Assembly: GCA_036927565.1 (NCBI GenBank) | Contig: JAYESD010000001.1 | Span: forward strand, 17,174,001-17,238,000 | DNA length: 64,000 nucleotides | Source of the DNA: Tuctoria greenei | Lineage: Eukaryota; Streptophyta; Magnoliopsida; Poales; Poaceae | Direction of reading: 5' to 3' | Shown: positions 53,210 to 64,000 of the stretch, in pieces | How the letters are laid out: every line of letters starts with the position of its first letter | Numbering within the stretch: the stretch's first letter is position 1 | Notes under the pieces: generated by a model | Database searches by the model: none | What the model was told of the DNA's origin: nothing | Seen by the model: only the letters and a program-made list of their open reading frames with translations | Made by a program: the position numbers and the translations under genes

Positions 53210-56200
53210 TGAGGATCGGGTCCACACATTCCAGGAATCGCAGAGGGTGATGCCGTGCGATGCGGCACCCAACAGCACACATAAAAAGAATACAAGAAAA
53301 TATAAAGTTTTATTTATAGAAATAGTAGAAGTCTTTTATAATACTTAATATACAGCGGAAGTCATACTCATAGCTAAACTCTCAGCCTAGCTATGCAAAA
53401 GTGCAGCCGTCTGTGGAGACCAGAATCCCGGCCTCTAAGGATCTCATTGGGTGGTGTCGTGCGATGCAACACCCAACAGTATACAAGAAAAGGACAAGAA
53501 CAATTACAATACCAAGTCTTTATTGAAAAGCACAGCGGAAGTTTTATAATACTAACGAAAGGAAAGTGAACTATACATCATAGCTACGCTCTCGGCACTA
53601 GCTATGCCAAAGCAAAGTCATCCATGTCCTTCATACTTCGCACTAGCAACACACAACTTACGGCGGCGTGCACAGTTCCCACTCGACTGTGAACCCTGGA
53701 GGGGGTGCATCCTCGTCATCAAACCCGTCATCAGTCATATAATCTGCAAAAACTTGTTAACTACAAACGTGAGCATAAGGCTCAGCAAGACTAACCCGTC
53801 TCACTAGACATATGCAGGGGTGAACACTAAGCATAGGTAAAGTAAAGCATAAGGACTCGCCTACAAGTTTATCCTTATAGTCATGTTTTAAGTAGCACAT
53901 GACATTCTTCAGGCACACCACATCATAGACTCCACAATCAAACAAGAAACGTTTTGATGATGATATGACGTGCACAAAGCGCATAATGCTATTACAGGTA
54001 AAACATGGGGAAACTATAAACTTTTAATTGTACTATCTCTAAGCCAAACAAGGTTGTCGAAGCAAATTGTAATTTAATGCATCGTATTCTCCTGACTTCT
54101 TCAGTATTTACTACGTCATAGTGCAGTGAACAAGTGGTACTCTATTACCGTGAGGGACGGTGATTGCAATCAGGACATACCCGGAACAACACGACACATA
54201 CGCACTTTCGGAAATGTTAGTGAGTACTTATAGCAGTACCTACATAACACTTCAGTACTAGTCGTATATGGCCACCTTTCACTAGACACTCGAATGTCGA
54301 ACCGGTCAATCCGTCATGAGCAGGAGGTCACTGCGTGGGGCGTACTCTGATGTGCCCACCAGCTGATTTACACCTTGCTTCCCTCAACCCACACCTATAA
54401 AACGGGCGGAATGCCTCGACAAACTAGTATCAAGCTACATTAGTTTACTGGAGCCCATTTCTCCAGTATGTCGCCGGTACAAGTCAAGCTTGTCCAGCAG
54501 GTCCGCACACGAAATGGTCCTCAATCGACACAAGCAGGGATATGCATGTGAAACCACGTCTCTCTGCATCCTACCCACTGCTCGGTCTCAATTTCATATT
54601 TATAAATCATTTACTGATTCCAGATCCTCCCGTGTGATAAAATTTCTATCTCGCGAGTAGATTCCAACTACTCAACTTCTACCGAATTCCTATGAGCATA
54701 AGCATAGCAGTATCTACTCAACGGGCCGTAGACCTACCCAAGACTCCATAGGATTTGTGGCCATGCAAGTGGACGTCAAATCCCTTAAACGTAATGCACA
54801 ATTATCTAAAGACGTAAGGTGAAATAAAAACTACAAAAACACTGTAAGGAACTTAAATGCAAACCGGGGCTTGCCTGAATGCGAGTCTGAGCCTATGTTA
54901 GTTTCTGGCAGCTGGACTTCTAAAGCTTCCGGCTGCTCCTCGATTTCAGCTACTACACAATATGCATATACTAGGTATGAATGACTTTGAAAATAATTAA
55001 TATGCTTGAGGTTATGTGAATACCCTAGGATGAAAATAAGATGATTATCTTAATTGGCTTTGGGACTTTTTTGGTAGATACTAGTGACTATAGAGAAGAC
55101 TCTTGCAAAGAATAGGAGAAGATCAAGGAAGTTTGTTGTTCTTTAAAAATTATGGTACGCAATAACCTTCTCTAAATTTTGGTTGAAATTTTGGAGACCT
55201 ATCATGGCTACCAGGGGTTGTATCATGTAGAGGGGTTCTCACTGGTTCTAGGAATTATTTTTTTCACTGTTTTCTAAGCTTCCTACAGGGAGAAACTGAT
55301 TTTGCAAGTTTGTGGCAATTTCTGAAAATTGATTTTCCATTTTTCTCAATTTATAACTACATAGAGATTTGGAATATTGATCAACCCAGTAATTTAAGTC
55401 CAATGAACTTGAAATTTTTACTGGAGATCAATTGTATTAATAATCGTGTTCTGACCAAAATTGGGAATTTTCCAATTAATAGAACTATAGGAATGAATTC
55501 TTTAGGAATTTTGTTTATATGAATTATGGAGAAATTTCTATGGATTTTCAAACAAATCCAAGAGCATCACTCGAATGTATTCTTCATTTTGATTCTAATA
55601 AAATTTATTTGGGAATTTTTGGATAATTCTACTGGAAGTTATGGATTTTCCAAGTTGAGTTAAATCCTGGAATTATTTTCCAATGGGAAACATTCAAATA
55701 AATCGGTCGGGCCCACTGGTTTAAAACCAACCAATCGCAGCAGGGCCGCACCGGGGGCTATGGGGTTAAACCGTGCAGTCACACCAGATCCCTGGCCACA
55801 CCCGGACCCCACAGCGACTGACTCGTGGGGTCCACGGTCGTCTTCAACCTTAGGCTGACGTGCGGCGGCACCCACAGCAGTAGCTCGCCGGCGATCTCGC
55901 CGCCGGCCAAACGGCTGCGCCAAACTCGCCAAGACTTGCCGCCTGAGGGTTTTTGGGGGCGCTGAGCATGATGGTGAGGTCGGCATCGGCTGAAATGGAC
56001 CGGAAACTACCGCGCGACGGCGACTGCGGCGGTGAGGGCTCGGGCCTACTTGAACTCACTCAACTTAAGCTCAAAGGACCCGGGAACTCCTCCAAAAGCT
56101 TCCTGGGATCTCGAGGATCAAGAATCTATACTAGGGAAGAGTGGAAACACCCTCGAGATATGAGCTCGACGGTGAAGCACGGTCTTTCAACCGGCGGCCG

Positions 56201-57048
56201 CGAAATCTCAAAATCTAAGGTGCTTAGTTGATAACTTTTGGGGCCTTTGGGCAGGGAGCTGCGCTAGGACATATACGAGCTACCTCCTAACTAGATTAAA
56301 GAATTATTGCAAGAATTAAATGAATATAGGCACGAAGCCTGGCTATTCTATTGAATAATGATTCGGATATTGAATGAAACACTCGAGTTACAGTTCATGT
56401 CATGGGCTCAGAATTGGTGATCATAAACTAGAGAGGATTGCGAACCTTTTTGCTTAAAGGATCGAGACTGGAAACGGCCTAGAACTGGAGGTCGACGGTG
56501 AGATAGTGAAGGTTATCGGTGGCTTCCTTGATGGCGATCGGAAAACTTCACAATAACCCAAGCAGAAGCCATGTCATGATCAATGACCAAATAGAATACG
56601 TAGAGGATGTTGTCGCAAGCCTTTTATCTACTTACAGCTTAGTGAGAATTAGCTTCAATTGTCGGTGAAATATCGATTGAACAGAGGCAGCGGCAATGGT
56701 GCGAAACCAAGGTGGAGTTCGACGACGACGACCAAGGTTGGTATTTATAGGGACGGAGGGACGAGGGGGGCTCGCCACGGCGCAAGCAAGCAGGAAGCTC
56801 GGTGGCTTGCATGCCGCGTCGCGGTGTCGAGCGCTGCCGGCGTCGATCGGCGGGGAGAGCTGGATGCAGAGCACCCCGTTGGTTGCACTTGAGTAGGTCA
56901 GGCTGACAGTGGGTCCCACCTCCTCTTATCCTCTTCCCCTCTCCACAACATCAATTCTCTTACCAAACTTGATCAAAAAATTCTAGATTTTTGTGGGGAG
57001 GCCAAACTATATATCTGGAATTTGATTCTGCAATTGGATTTTGAATTG
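53210..57048 (-). repeat. 5' LTR of the chromodomain gypsy element
   Basis: Starts TGAGGATCGGG next to the primer site. Long, about 3.8 kb if it reaches the next element at 57054. It contains an imperfect tandem duplication of about 190 bp (53215-53405 and 53426-53620, with GTGCGATGCGGCACCCAACA and GTGCGATGCAACACCCAACA). The far end shows the TGGGTCCCACC and CTAGATTTTTGTGG blocks also seen in the left LTR. The outer terminus TGTAAAA is not found, so it is probably truncated by the insertion at 57054. No gene inside is supported. Confidence 0.6.
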
Positions 57049-57053
57049 GAGCA

Positions 57054-57919
57054 TGTCGGAGATTGATTTTGGCAATTCTCTCGGTACTACCGTTGGTAGC
57101 CCGCAGAGTTTTGTAGTTCGGTTGTGGGCGCGCGGAGATTCAGAAGAAGGTGGCGATTTGACACAAGAATTTACGTGGTTCGGGCCACCTGAGCGTAATA
57201 CCCTACTCCACGGGTGTGTTGCTGTTGTATTGAGCATCTGAGCGCTTGAGTGTCAGAGACTAGAGTGTCTTAAGCATGTCCTTGATCACCTATCCCCCCG
57301 TGTATCGCTCAGCCAGTCCTTTTATAGTTCAAGGGCTGGTCGTTACATCATAAGCCTGGCCCGACATGTGGCCCTGGCGGTTACTGATGTCTAATACATG
57401 ATTAATGTACTTAATTCTCCTTAATAGCATAGTAACGCCCCTTAATGGTGGCATTACCGGTATTAAGGATCATCCGATCATGTGTCATTAAGATAGCATT
57501 AATGACACTTAATCGGGTTTTGAAGCTTTAATTGTTCCTCGAAGGTCTGAGCCGTTGGAGGTCCACCAATCTGTCTGTTGAAGTTGAAGGTTCGGCGGTT
57601 GGACGCATGGCAGGTCCGGAGCTTACTGTCTTTAACGAGTAGGCCCGGTGCTGTTGTACACATGTCAGTACCGGAGCCTCCCTCTGTCGGGGGTTAGGTC
57701 CGGGGGTGCCACATAGATATCTAGTCCGGAGCTTTCCCATGTATGGAATGTAGCTTTGGTTTTATGATACACATGGCGGCACTGGGACTAACCATAGAAG
57801 GGAGGAAGGTCCGGTTCCGTATGACACGTGGGGCTGTAAGAGGTCTTCAACTCAAATAGGTGGAGCTCTTTTACACTCTTCGCAGTTCCAAGGGGTATTC
57901 GGTACGCAGGGTACTGACA
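57054..57919 (+). repeat. LTR of the gypsy-type element at the right end
   Basis: Begins TGTCGGAGATTG and ends GGGTACTGACA, so the ends TGTC and GACA are inverted; 866 bp. ACGTGGTTCGGGCCACCTGA near 57175 is a block I know from grass gypsy LTRs. The matching LTR edge appears inverted near 63911. Confidence 0.7.
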
Positions 57920-60900
57920 GTGGCCCCCTGTGCCCACCTCTGGCAGAGACTTTTTGGATCAAGTCATTCTGTCGGAGGTGGGTCCATCTTTCAATTTTGG
58001 CGCCGTGTCTTCAACGATTTTTGGATGTGCCATTGAGATGATGGTTCGCAGTTAAACCACCGCCGTGTGGCATCTTTAGGATGCGGCAGATGAGATCTGC
58101 GCGTGCGGATCTCACGCAATTGAAGGTCGCCGGTTCCCGATACGGAAACCGTATCGGTTCCGCGTGCCCTGTCAGGTCGGCGCCCTCGGGTTTCCTGCCT
58201 CTCATCATGACAACTGTTCGCCTAGGGTAAGGTCCTCGACTTGATCGTCAGGGTGGCCCCGGGCCCCCTTGTCATTGGCAGGATGAAGTTTTTGAACTGT
58301 ATCGTTGGCCCCTCTGCGGTTTCCATCCAAGCATTACGGGGGCTTACATAAGTAGGAAAGCGCGCACCGTTTGGGGATTCCATACGCCTTTATTTGAACT
58401 TGTGCTCGAATCCTCCAAATTTTTGCTTGCTTTTCCTCTCTCGCCCATCGTGCTGCGGTGGAGTTGGGTCTCCGCAAGAGCCGTCTCATGAACGACGGCG
58501 ATTTGAAGAAGGTCCGGACCTACATGGGGTGGTCTAGTGACTCCTTCAACCACCTGGTGCGCGCTGGCAAGCTCCCGTTCAAGAAGGAGCGCGCCGGCGA
58601 CATGGTGTACTTTTTCACGTACGCCATGGTGGGACTGAACCCACCCTTCTCCACTTTTCTCTTGATGTTGTTAGACTTCTATGGTCTACAGCTGTACCAA
58701 CTTGGCCCCCACTCCATTCTTCTGGTGTCAACCTTCGTCCACTTCTGCGAGATGTGGGTGGGTATTCCCCCCTGCGTCGAGCTTTTCCGTACCTTCTTCA
58801 CCATCCATACTACCGGCAAGAGCGATGAGTATCTTGGCTTCTACTAATTTGTGAAGCGCAAGAAGTGCCCTTGCAAGTACTTGAGGTCGTTCCCTTCCGT
58901 CAAGTGGGACGACTAGAAGAAGGACTGGATCGTCATCACGGCAGAGGAGCACGAGAAGCTGGAGCTGCCTGAAGGCCTCCCAACATTGACACTAAAGCCT
59001 GGAGTGAAGTTCCGGTCCTGTTAGAGGCCTTCAACCCTGCCTTGACCAGGATCCGCCAATGTGTGGAAGGAGGAGTGACCCCCCAGGCGGTCTTCTGCAA
59101 TTTTCTGGTCAACAGGTGGGCTCTGCTGAAGAAGAGGGAGAAGCTCGCCTTGGCCCTCAACAGTGTGATGCATGATGACCGGATTAAGACCGGTTTGAAG
59201 TCAAACCTAGAAGGCACAGCTTTGGAGCTTCATCTTAAGAAGTTCCAGCACGGCATCGACGTCGAGGGCGACGACTTGACTCCGCCGGCGGCTTTCCTCC
59301 ATCTGAACATGGAGGCGGAGTTCAGCAGGGAGCTCCGGTGGAAGATGCCAGTGCTTGACGACCTCGGTGAAGTTGAGAGGCGTCCGACCACCAAGCTGGT
59401 GATCCTCAAAGCTTTTGAGGGTGGCCCTGCTCCTGCCCCGAAACAGAGAGTTGAAGTCGTAGGCAAGGGCAAAGAGTTGGCCAAGCCCTCGAGCCGAAAG
59501 AAGATGTTGAAGCACTCTGACGGGAGGCTCGTCAGACCTGCTCCTTCCATGACAGCTCCTTCTACTCAGCGGGGGAGGTCTTCAACGGCGACAACCACTC
59601 CAGCATCGGCGTGTCCTTGGGACGCCAGCTCTGCCCGGGTGACTCCAGCACTGGAGCCAGCTAAGGGATCTAGGTCCGAGGGTCATTCTCAGTCGTGGGG
59701 AACTTCAACCAAGACGTCGCTGGCAGCAGCAGCAAGCTCCGAAGGGTCCTCCGGAGCTACTACCCAAGTTGTGACTGGGTCGGGCTTCGAGCGTCCGATG
59801 AAGAGGTTCCACACTAGCTGGAGCAGAATTCTCCCAAGGTAAATTTGCTTTTTTACCTCAGTTGGTTATTTTTTGTTGTAATCATATGTTGAGTTTCTTC
59901 GTCCTTCATCCATAGGGTATTCAAGAAAGGGGTTGAAGCTCAGGTTCCTGCAACAGCAACTGATGCTGTACAGGCGGAGGCTCTAGCTCCAGCTCCAGAG
60001 CCACCCCAGGTGGTGGCTGAGGTCGCGACAGCTCCGGCGCCAACTGTCGTGGTCCTTGACCTCGACCCATCTCCCGAAGCTCCCATGGTAGCGCCGGACC
60101 ATGGGAATGAAGACGTACCAGTGGCACCAGCTCCGGAGGTTGAAGCTCCGGTTTTGGATGTTGTGATGACGGACGCTCCGGCCTCATAGCCGAAGGTAGA
60201 TGCAGTCCAGCCTTAGAGCTAGATATTGTTGAAGCCCCGACGATGGAGCCGGTAGTTGATGAAGTTCCAGCGCCTGAGCCGGTTGTCGCGGAGGTGCCAG
60301 TGCCCGAACAGGTGGATGTTGAAGCGTCGGCGCCTGGACCGGCAGTGGAGGAGGCCCCAGCACTGGAGCCGGAAGTGGCCTCAGCTCCAGCCGAATCTTC
60401 AATGCCTGCCCCGGAGGTGGTGGTTCCGGAGGTACCCGTGCCTGAGCTAGGTGCCAAGGCGAAGCGACTGGTCCTCTGATAGAGCAGTTGGTGATGACCT
60501 GGCGGCGGGACCTTCGGAGCCGACTCCGGAGGTAGGATCTTCCATTGCAGGACCTTCCTCGGTGGCAACTGAGGCTACCCCAAAGGGCGGCCCTAGTGCC
60601 ACGGAAGCTCAGGGGACCGCTCTTGTAGAGTGGGACCCGATTTTTGTTATGGATAACCCGCTGGAGTCAGCGGAGAGGACCCCGGTAGGTCCAGAGCCGA
60701 TCCCCCTGTCGTTTTCCATCGACAACGCCTGCTCCAGCCTTCATTAGGTACATCTTGCTTTTTACCATGATACGAAGGCCCTCGAGGAGGAGCGCCAGAC
60801 CTTTAGGAGGTGGCGCAACCGGCTCCAATTCGAGACCAAGCTGGCGCAGACAAGACTGGTCGACGACAAGGAGTGGGTCAAGAGGGAGAAGGCAGCACGC
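57838..60900 (+). repeat. Giant inverted repeat, left arm
   Basis: From GGCTGTAAGAGGTCTTCAAC to GGCAGCACGC this arm is matched, inverted, by 60931-64000. It covers the end of the LTR, the leader and the 5' ORF of the element. Divergence between the arms is visible as scattered substitutions and small indels, with different stops in each. Confidence 0.9.
58458..60900 (+). pseudogene. 5' ORF of the gypsy-type element (putative gypsy type transposon domain), left arm
   Basis: Starts MELGLRKSRLMNDGDLKKVR at 58458 and continues SFNHLVRAGKLPFKKERAGD and YGLQLYQLGPHSILLVSTF, the domain called 'putative gypsy type transposon' in grass genomes. It is broken by TAA after YLGFY (58845) and by a frameshift before 59042. 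From there it is open to a GT-AG intron at 59839-59915, after which the frame continues RVFKKGVEAQ. The C-terminal part is a long series of Ala-Pro-Glu-Val repeats (EPVVAEVPVPE), then WDPIFVMDNPLES and a coiled coil near the centre of the palindrome. No RT or integrase is present in the window. Confidence 0.75.
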
Positions 60901-60930
60901 CATTGATAGTAGGCGTCGTCGACCTCTTTG
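60901..60930. other. Spacer at the centre of the giant inverted repeat
   Basis: Thirty bases, including TAGGCGTCGTCGACCTC, separate GGCAGCACGC from its inverse GCGTGCTGCC. Confidence 0.9.
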
Positions 60931-63407
60931 GCGTGCTGCCTTCTCTCTCTTGACCCACTCCTTGTCGTCGGCCACTCTTGTCTGCGCCAGCTTGGTCTCG
61001 AATTGGAGCCGGCTGCGCCACCTTCTAAGGGTCTGGCGCTCCTCCTCGAGGGCCTTGTTGTCTTGGTAAAAAGTAAGCTATACCTGACGAAGGCTGGAGC
61101 AGGCGTTGTCGATGGACAACGACAGGGGGATCGGCTCTGGACCTGTCGGGGTCCTCTCCGCTGAATCCTGCGGGTTCTCCATAACAAAAATCGGGTTCCA
61201 CTCTACAAGAGCGGTCCCCTGAGCTTCCATGGAACTAGGGCCGCCCTCCGGGGTAGCCTCGGTCACCGCCGAGGAAGGTCCTACAACGGAAGATCCTGCC
61301 TCCGGAGTCGGCTCCGAAGGTCATGCCGCCAGGTCATCGGCAACTCCTCCCTCTGTTAGGGGACCGGTCGCTTCGCCTTGGCACCCTGGCTCAGGCACAG
61401 GTACCACCGGAACCACCACCTCCGCGTTGAAGATTCGGCCGGAGCTGAGGCCACTTCCGGCTCCGGTGCTGGCGCCTACTCCACTGCCAGTCCAGGCACC
61501 GACGCTTCAACCTCCACCAATTCGGGCGCTGGCACCTCCGCGACAACCGGCTCAGGCGCCGGAACTTCATCAACTATCGGCTCTATCGCCAGGGCTTTAG
61601 GAACACCCGGCTCTAAGGCCGGAACTGCAGCTACCTCCGGCTCTGAGGCCGGAGCGTCCGTCATCACAGCATCCAAAACTCGAGCTTCAACCTCCGGAGC
61701 TGGTGCCGCTGGTACGTCTTCATTCCCATGGTCCAGCGCTACCATGGGAGCTTCGGGAGATGAGTCATGGTCAAGGACCACGATAGCTGGCGCCGAAGCT
61801 GCCGCGACCTCAGCTACCACCAGGGGCGGCACTGGAACTGGAGCCGGAGCCTCCACCTGTACAGCATCAATTGTTGTCGTAGGAACCGGAGCTTCAGCCC
61901 CTTTCTTGGATACCCTATGGATGAAGGACGAAGAAACTCAAAATATGATTACAACAAAAAATAACCAACTGAGGTAAAAAAGCAAATTTACCTTGGGAGA
62001 CTTCTGCTCCAGCTAGCGCGGAACCTCTTCGTCAGACGCTTAGAGCCTGACCCAGTCGCAACTAGGGTAGTAGCTCTGGAAGGCCCTCTGGAGCTTGCTG
62101 CTACCACCAGCGACGTCTTGGTTGAGGCCCCCCTCAACTGACAAGAGCCCTCGGACCTAGATCCCTTAGCTGGCTCCAGCGCTGGAGTCACCTAGGCGGA
62201 GCTGGCGTCCCGGGGAGACGCCGATGGTGGAGTGCTTGTCGCCGCCGAAGACCTCCCCCGCCGGGGAGAAGGAGCTGTCATGGAAGGAGCAAGTCCGATG
62301 GGCCTCCCGTCATAGTTCTTAACCTTCCTCTTTCGGCTCGAGGGCTCGGCCAACTCTTTGACCTTGCCTACGACTTCAACTCTCTATTTCGGGGCAGGAG
62401 CGGGGTCACCTTCAGAAGCTCCGGGAATCGCCAGCTTGGTGGTCGGACGCCTCTCAACTTCACCTAGGTCGTCAAGCACCGGCATGTTCCGCCAGAGCTC
62501 CCTGCTGAACTCCGCCTCCATGTTAAGAGGGAGGAAATCCGCCGGCAGAGTCAAGTCATCTCCCTCGACGTCGATGTCACGCTAGAACTTCTTGGGATGA
62601 AGCTCCAAAGCTCCGCCTTCCAGGTTGGACTTCAATCCGGTCTCAATCCAGTCATCGTCCATCAAGCTGTTGAGGGCCCAGGCGAGCTTCTCCCTCTTCT
62701 TCAGTGGTGCCCACCTGTTGACCAGAAAATTGCAGAAGACCGCCTGGGGGGTCACTCCTCCTTCCACACATTGGCAGATCCTGGTGAAGGCAGGGTTGAA
62801 GGCCTCCGACAGCATCAGAACTTCACTCCAGGCTTCAGTCTCAACGTTGGGGAGGCCTTCAGGCAGCTCCAGCTTCTCGTGCTCCTCTGCTGTGATGACA
62901 ATCCAGTCCTTCTTCCAGTCGTTCCATTTGCCGGAAGGGAACGTCCTCAAGTACTTGTAAGGGCACTTCTTGCGCTTCACAAAGTAGTAGAAGCCAAGAT
63001 ACTCATCGCTCTTGTCGGTAGTATGGATGGTGAAGAAGGTATGGAAAAGCTCGATGCAGGGGGGAATACCCACCCACATCTCGCAGAAGTGGATGAATGT
63101 GGACACAAGAAGAATGGAGTGGGGGCCAAGGTGGTACAGCTGCAGACCATAGAAGTCTAGCAAAATCAAGATAAAGTGGAGAAGGGTGGATCAGTCCCAC
63201 CATGGCGTACACGGAAAAGTATACCATGTCGCCGACGCGCTCCTTCTTGAACGGGAGCTTGCCAACACGCACCAGGTGGTTGAAGGAGCCACTGGACCAC
63301 CCCATGTAGGTCCGGACCTTCTTCAAATCGCCGTCGGTCGTGAGACGGCTCTTGCGGAGATCCAACTCCATCGCAGCATGGCGAGGCGAGAGAGGAAAAG
63401 CAAGCAA
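60931..63407 (-). pseudogene. 5' ORF of the gypsy-type element, right arm
   Basis: Inverted copy of the gene in the left arm. It begins at about 63371 (MELDLRKSRLTTDGDLKKVR); an in-frame ATG lies further up at 63407. A frameshift near 63180 moves the frame to 62582-63169 (ILLDFYGLQLYHLGPHSILL, YFVKRKKCPYKYLRTFPSGK, WKKDWIVITAEEHEKLELPE), which is longer than the matching stretch in the left arm. The intron is kept at 61915-61991, the same 77 nt and the same borders. The Pro/Ala/Glu repeats follow (61476-61856). Both copies are broken, at different places. Confidence 0.75.
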
Positions 63408-64000
63408 AAGTTTGGAGGATTCAAGAGCAAGTTCAAATGACGGCGTAAGGAATCCCCAAATGGTGCATGCTTTCCTTCTTAAGTAAGCCCCCGCAATGCT
63501 TGGATGGAAACCACAGAGGGGCCAACGATACAGTTCAAAAACTTCACCCTGCCAATGACAAGGGGGGCCGGGGCCACCCTGACGATCAAGTCGAGGACCT
63601 TACCCCAGGTGAACAGTTGTCATCATGAGATGTGGGAAACCCGAGGGCAGCGGCCTGATAGGGCGCGTGGAATCGATATGGTTTTCGTATCGGGAACTCA
63701 TGACCTTCAATTGCATGAGATCCGCACGCGCAGATCACACCTGCCACATCCTGAAGATGCCATGCGGTGGTGGTTTAACTGCGAACCACCACCTCAACGG
63801 CACATCCAAAAATTCTTGAAGACACGACGTCAAAATCAAAAGATGGACCCACCTCTGGTAGAATCACTTAATCCAAAAACTCTCTCCCAGAGATGGGCCC
63901 AGGGGGCCACTATCGGTACCCTGCATACCGGATACCCCTTGGAACTGCGAAGAGTATAAAGGAGCTCCACCTATCTGAGTTGAAGACCTCTGACGGCCCC
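60931..64000 (-). repeat. Giant inverted repeat, right arm
   Basis: Mirror of 57838-60900; it reaches the LTR edge near 63911 and runs out of the window. The true arm may be longer. Confidence 0.9.

Noticed and set aside
55953..56231. Short ORF in the right gypsy LTR
   Set aside because: GC-rich LTR sequence, no domain, and the opposite strand is equally open.

Overview
The window is nuclear DNA of a plant, almost certainly a grass (Poaceae). Most of it is plant transposons: Sirevirus-type copia, chromodomain gypsy, a CACTA element, Stowaway/mariner, hAT-like and Tourist-like MITEs, and a gypsy-type element with the grass 'putative gypsy type transposon' domain. The few host-like genes are GC-rich and belong to families common in grasses (F-box, Werner-like exonuclease, Mei2-like RRM). 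I see no rRNA, tRNA, CRISPR array or bacterial gene.

Layout. 1-3147: the 5' part of a minus-strand Ty3/gypsy element (gag, start of pol, PBS, one LTR). 3148-5641: host-like DNA with a Mei2-like fragment and an F-box pseudogene. 5642-19783: a Russian-doll nest. A mariner/Stowaway-type element (TA site) holds a hAT-like element (8-bp target duplication), which holds a GTTTGGAA-ended MITE, which holds a full-length minus-strand Sirevirus (6337-18116, two LTRs of 1565 bp). 19784-29935: the most gene-like part. Three related small genes of a family I do not recognise lie in the same direction (20225, about 24745, 27930). Between them are a Werner-like exonuclease pseudogene, a spliced Mei2-like RRM pseudogene and several foldback MITEs, one of them a palindrome of about 1 kb.

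29936-32040: MITEs and TA repeats. 32055-35267: the 3' half of a CACTA element (spliced TNPA-like gene, a large subterminal repeat array, terminal CACTG end), abutting a second, truncated Sirevirus (gag and 5' LTR, 35268-37990). 37991-57048: a minus-strand chromodomain gypsy element with an extra ORF upstream of gag. Its leader is split by a composite non-autonomous element with three LTRs (45623-51442) flanked by the 5-bp duplication CAGTT. 57054-64000: an LTR element followed by a giant inverted repeat with arms of about 3.1 kb around a 30-nt spacer at 60901-60930.

Almost every coding region is broken. Gene 1 of the small family (20225-20620) is the only clearly intact non-transposon gene. 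Its two paralogs share its core domain and 3' untranslated region, but each carries damage. At the DNA level all three have a hairpin at the same conserved codons. This small family, the palindrome-studded Sirevirus LTRs, the three-LTR composite and the giant inverted repeat are the parts most worth a second look.
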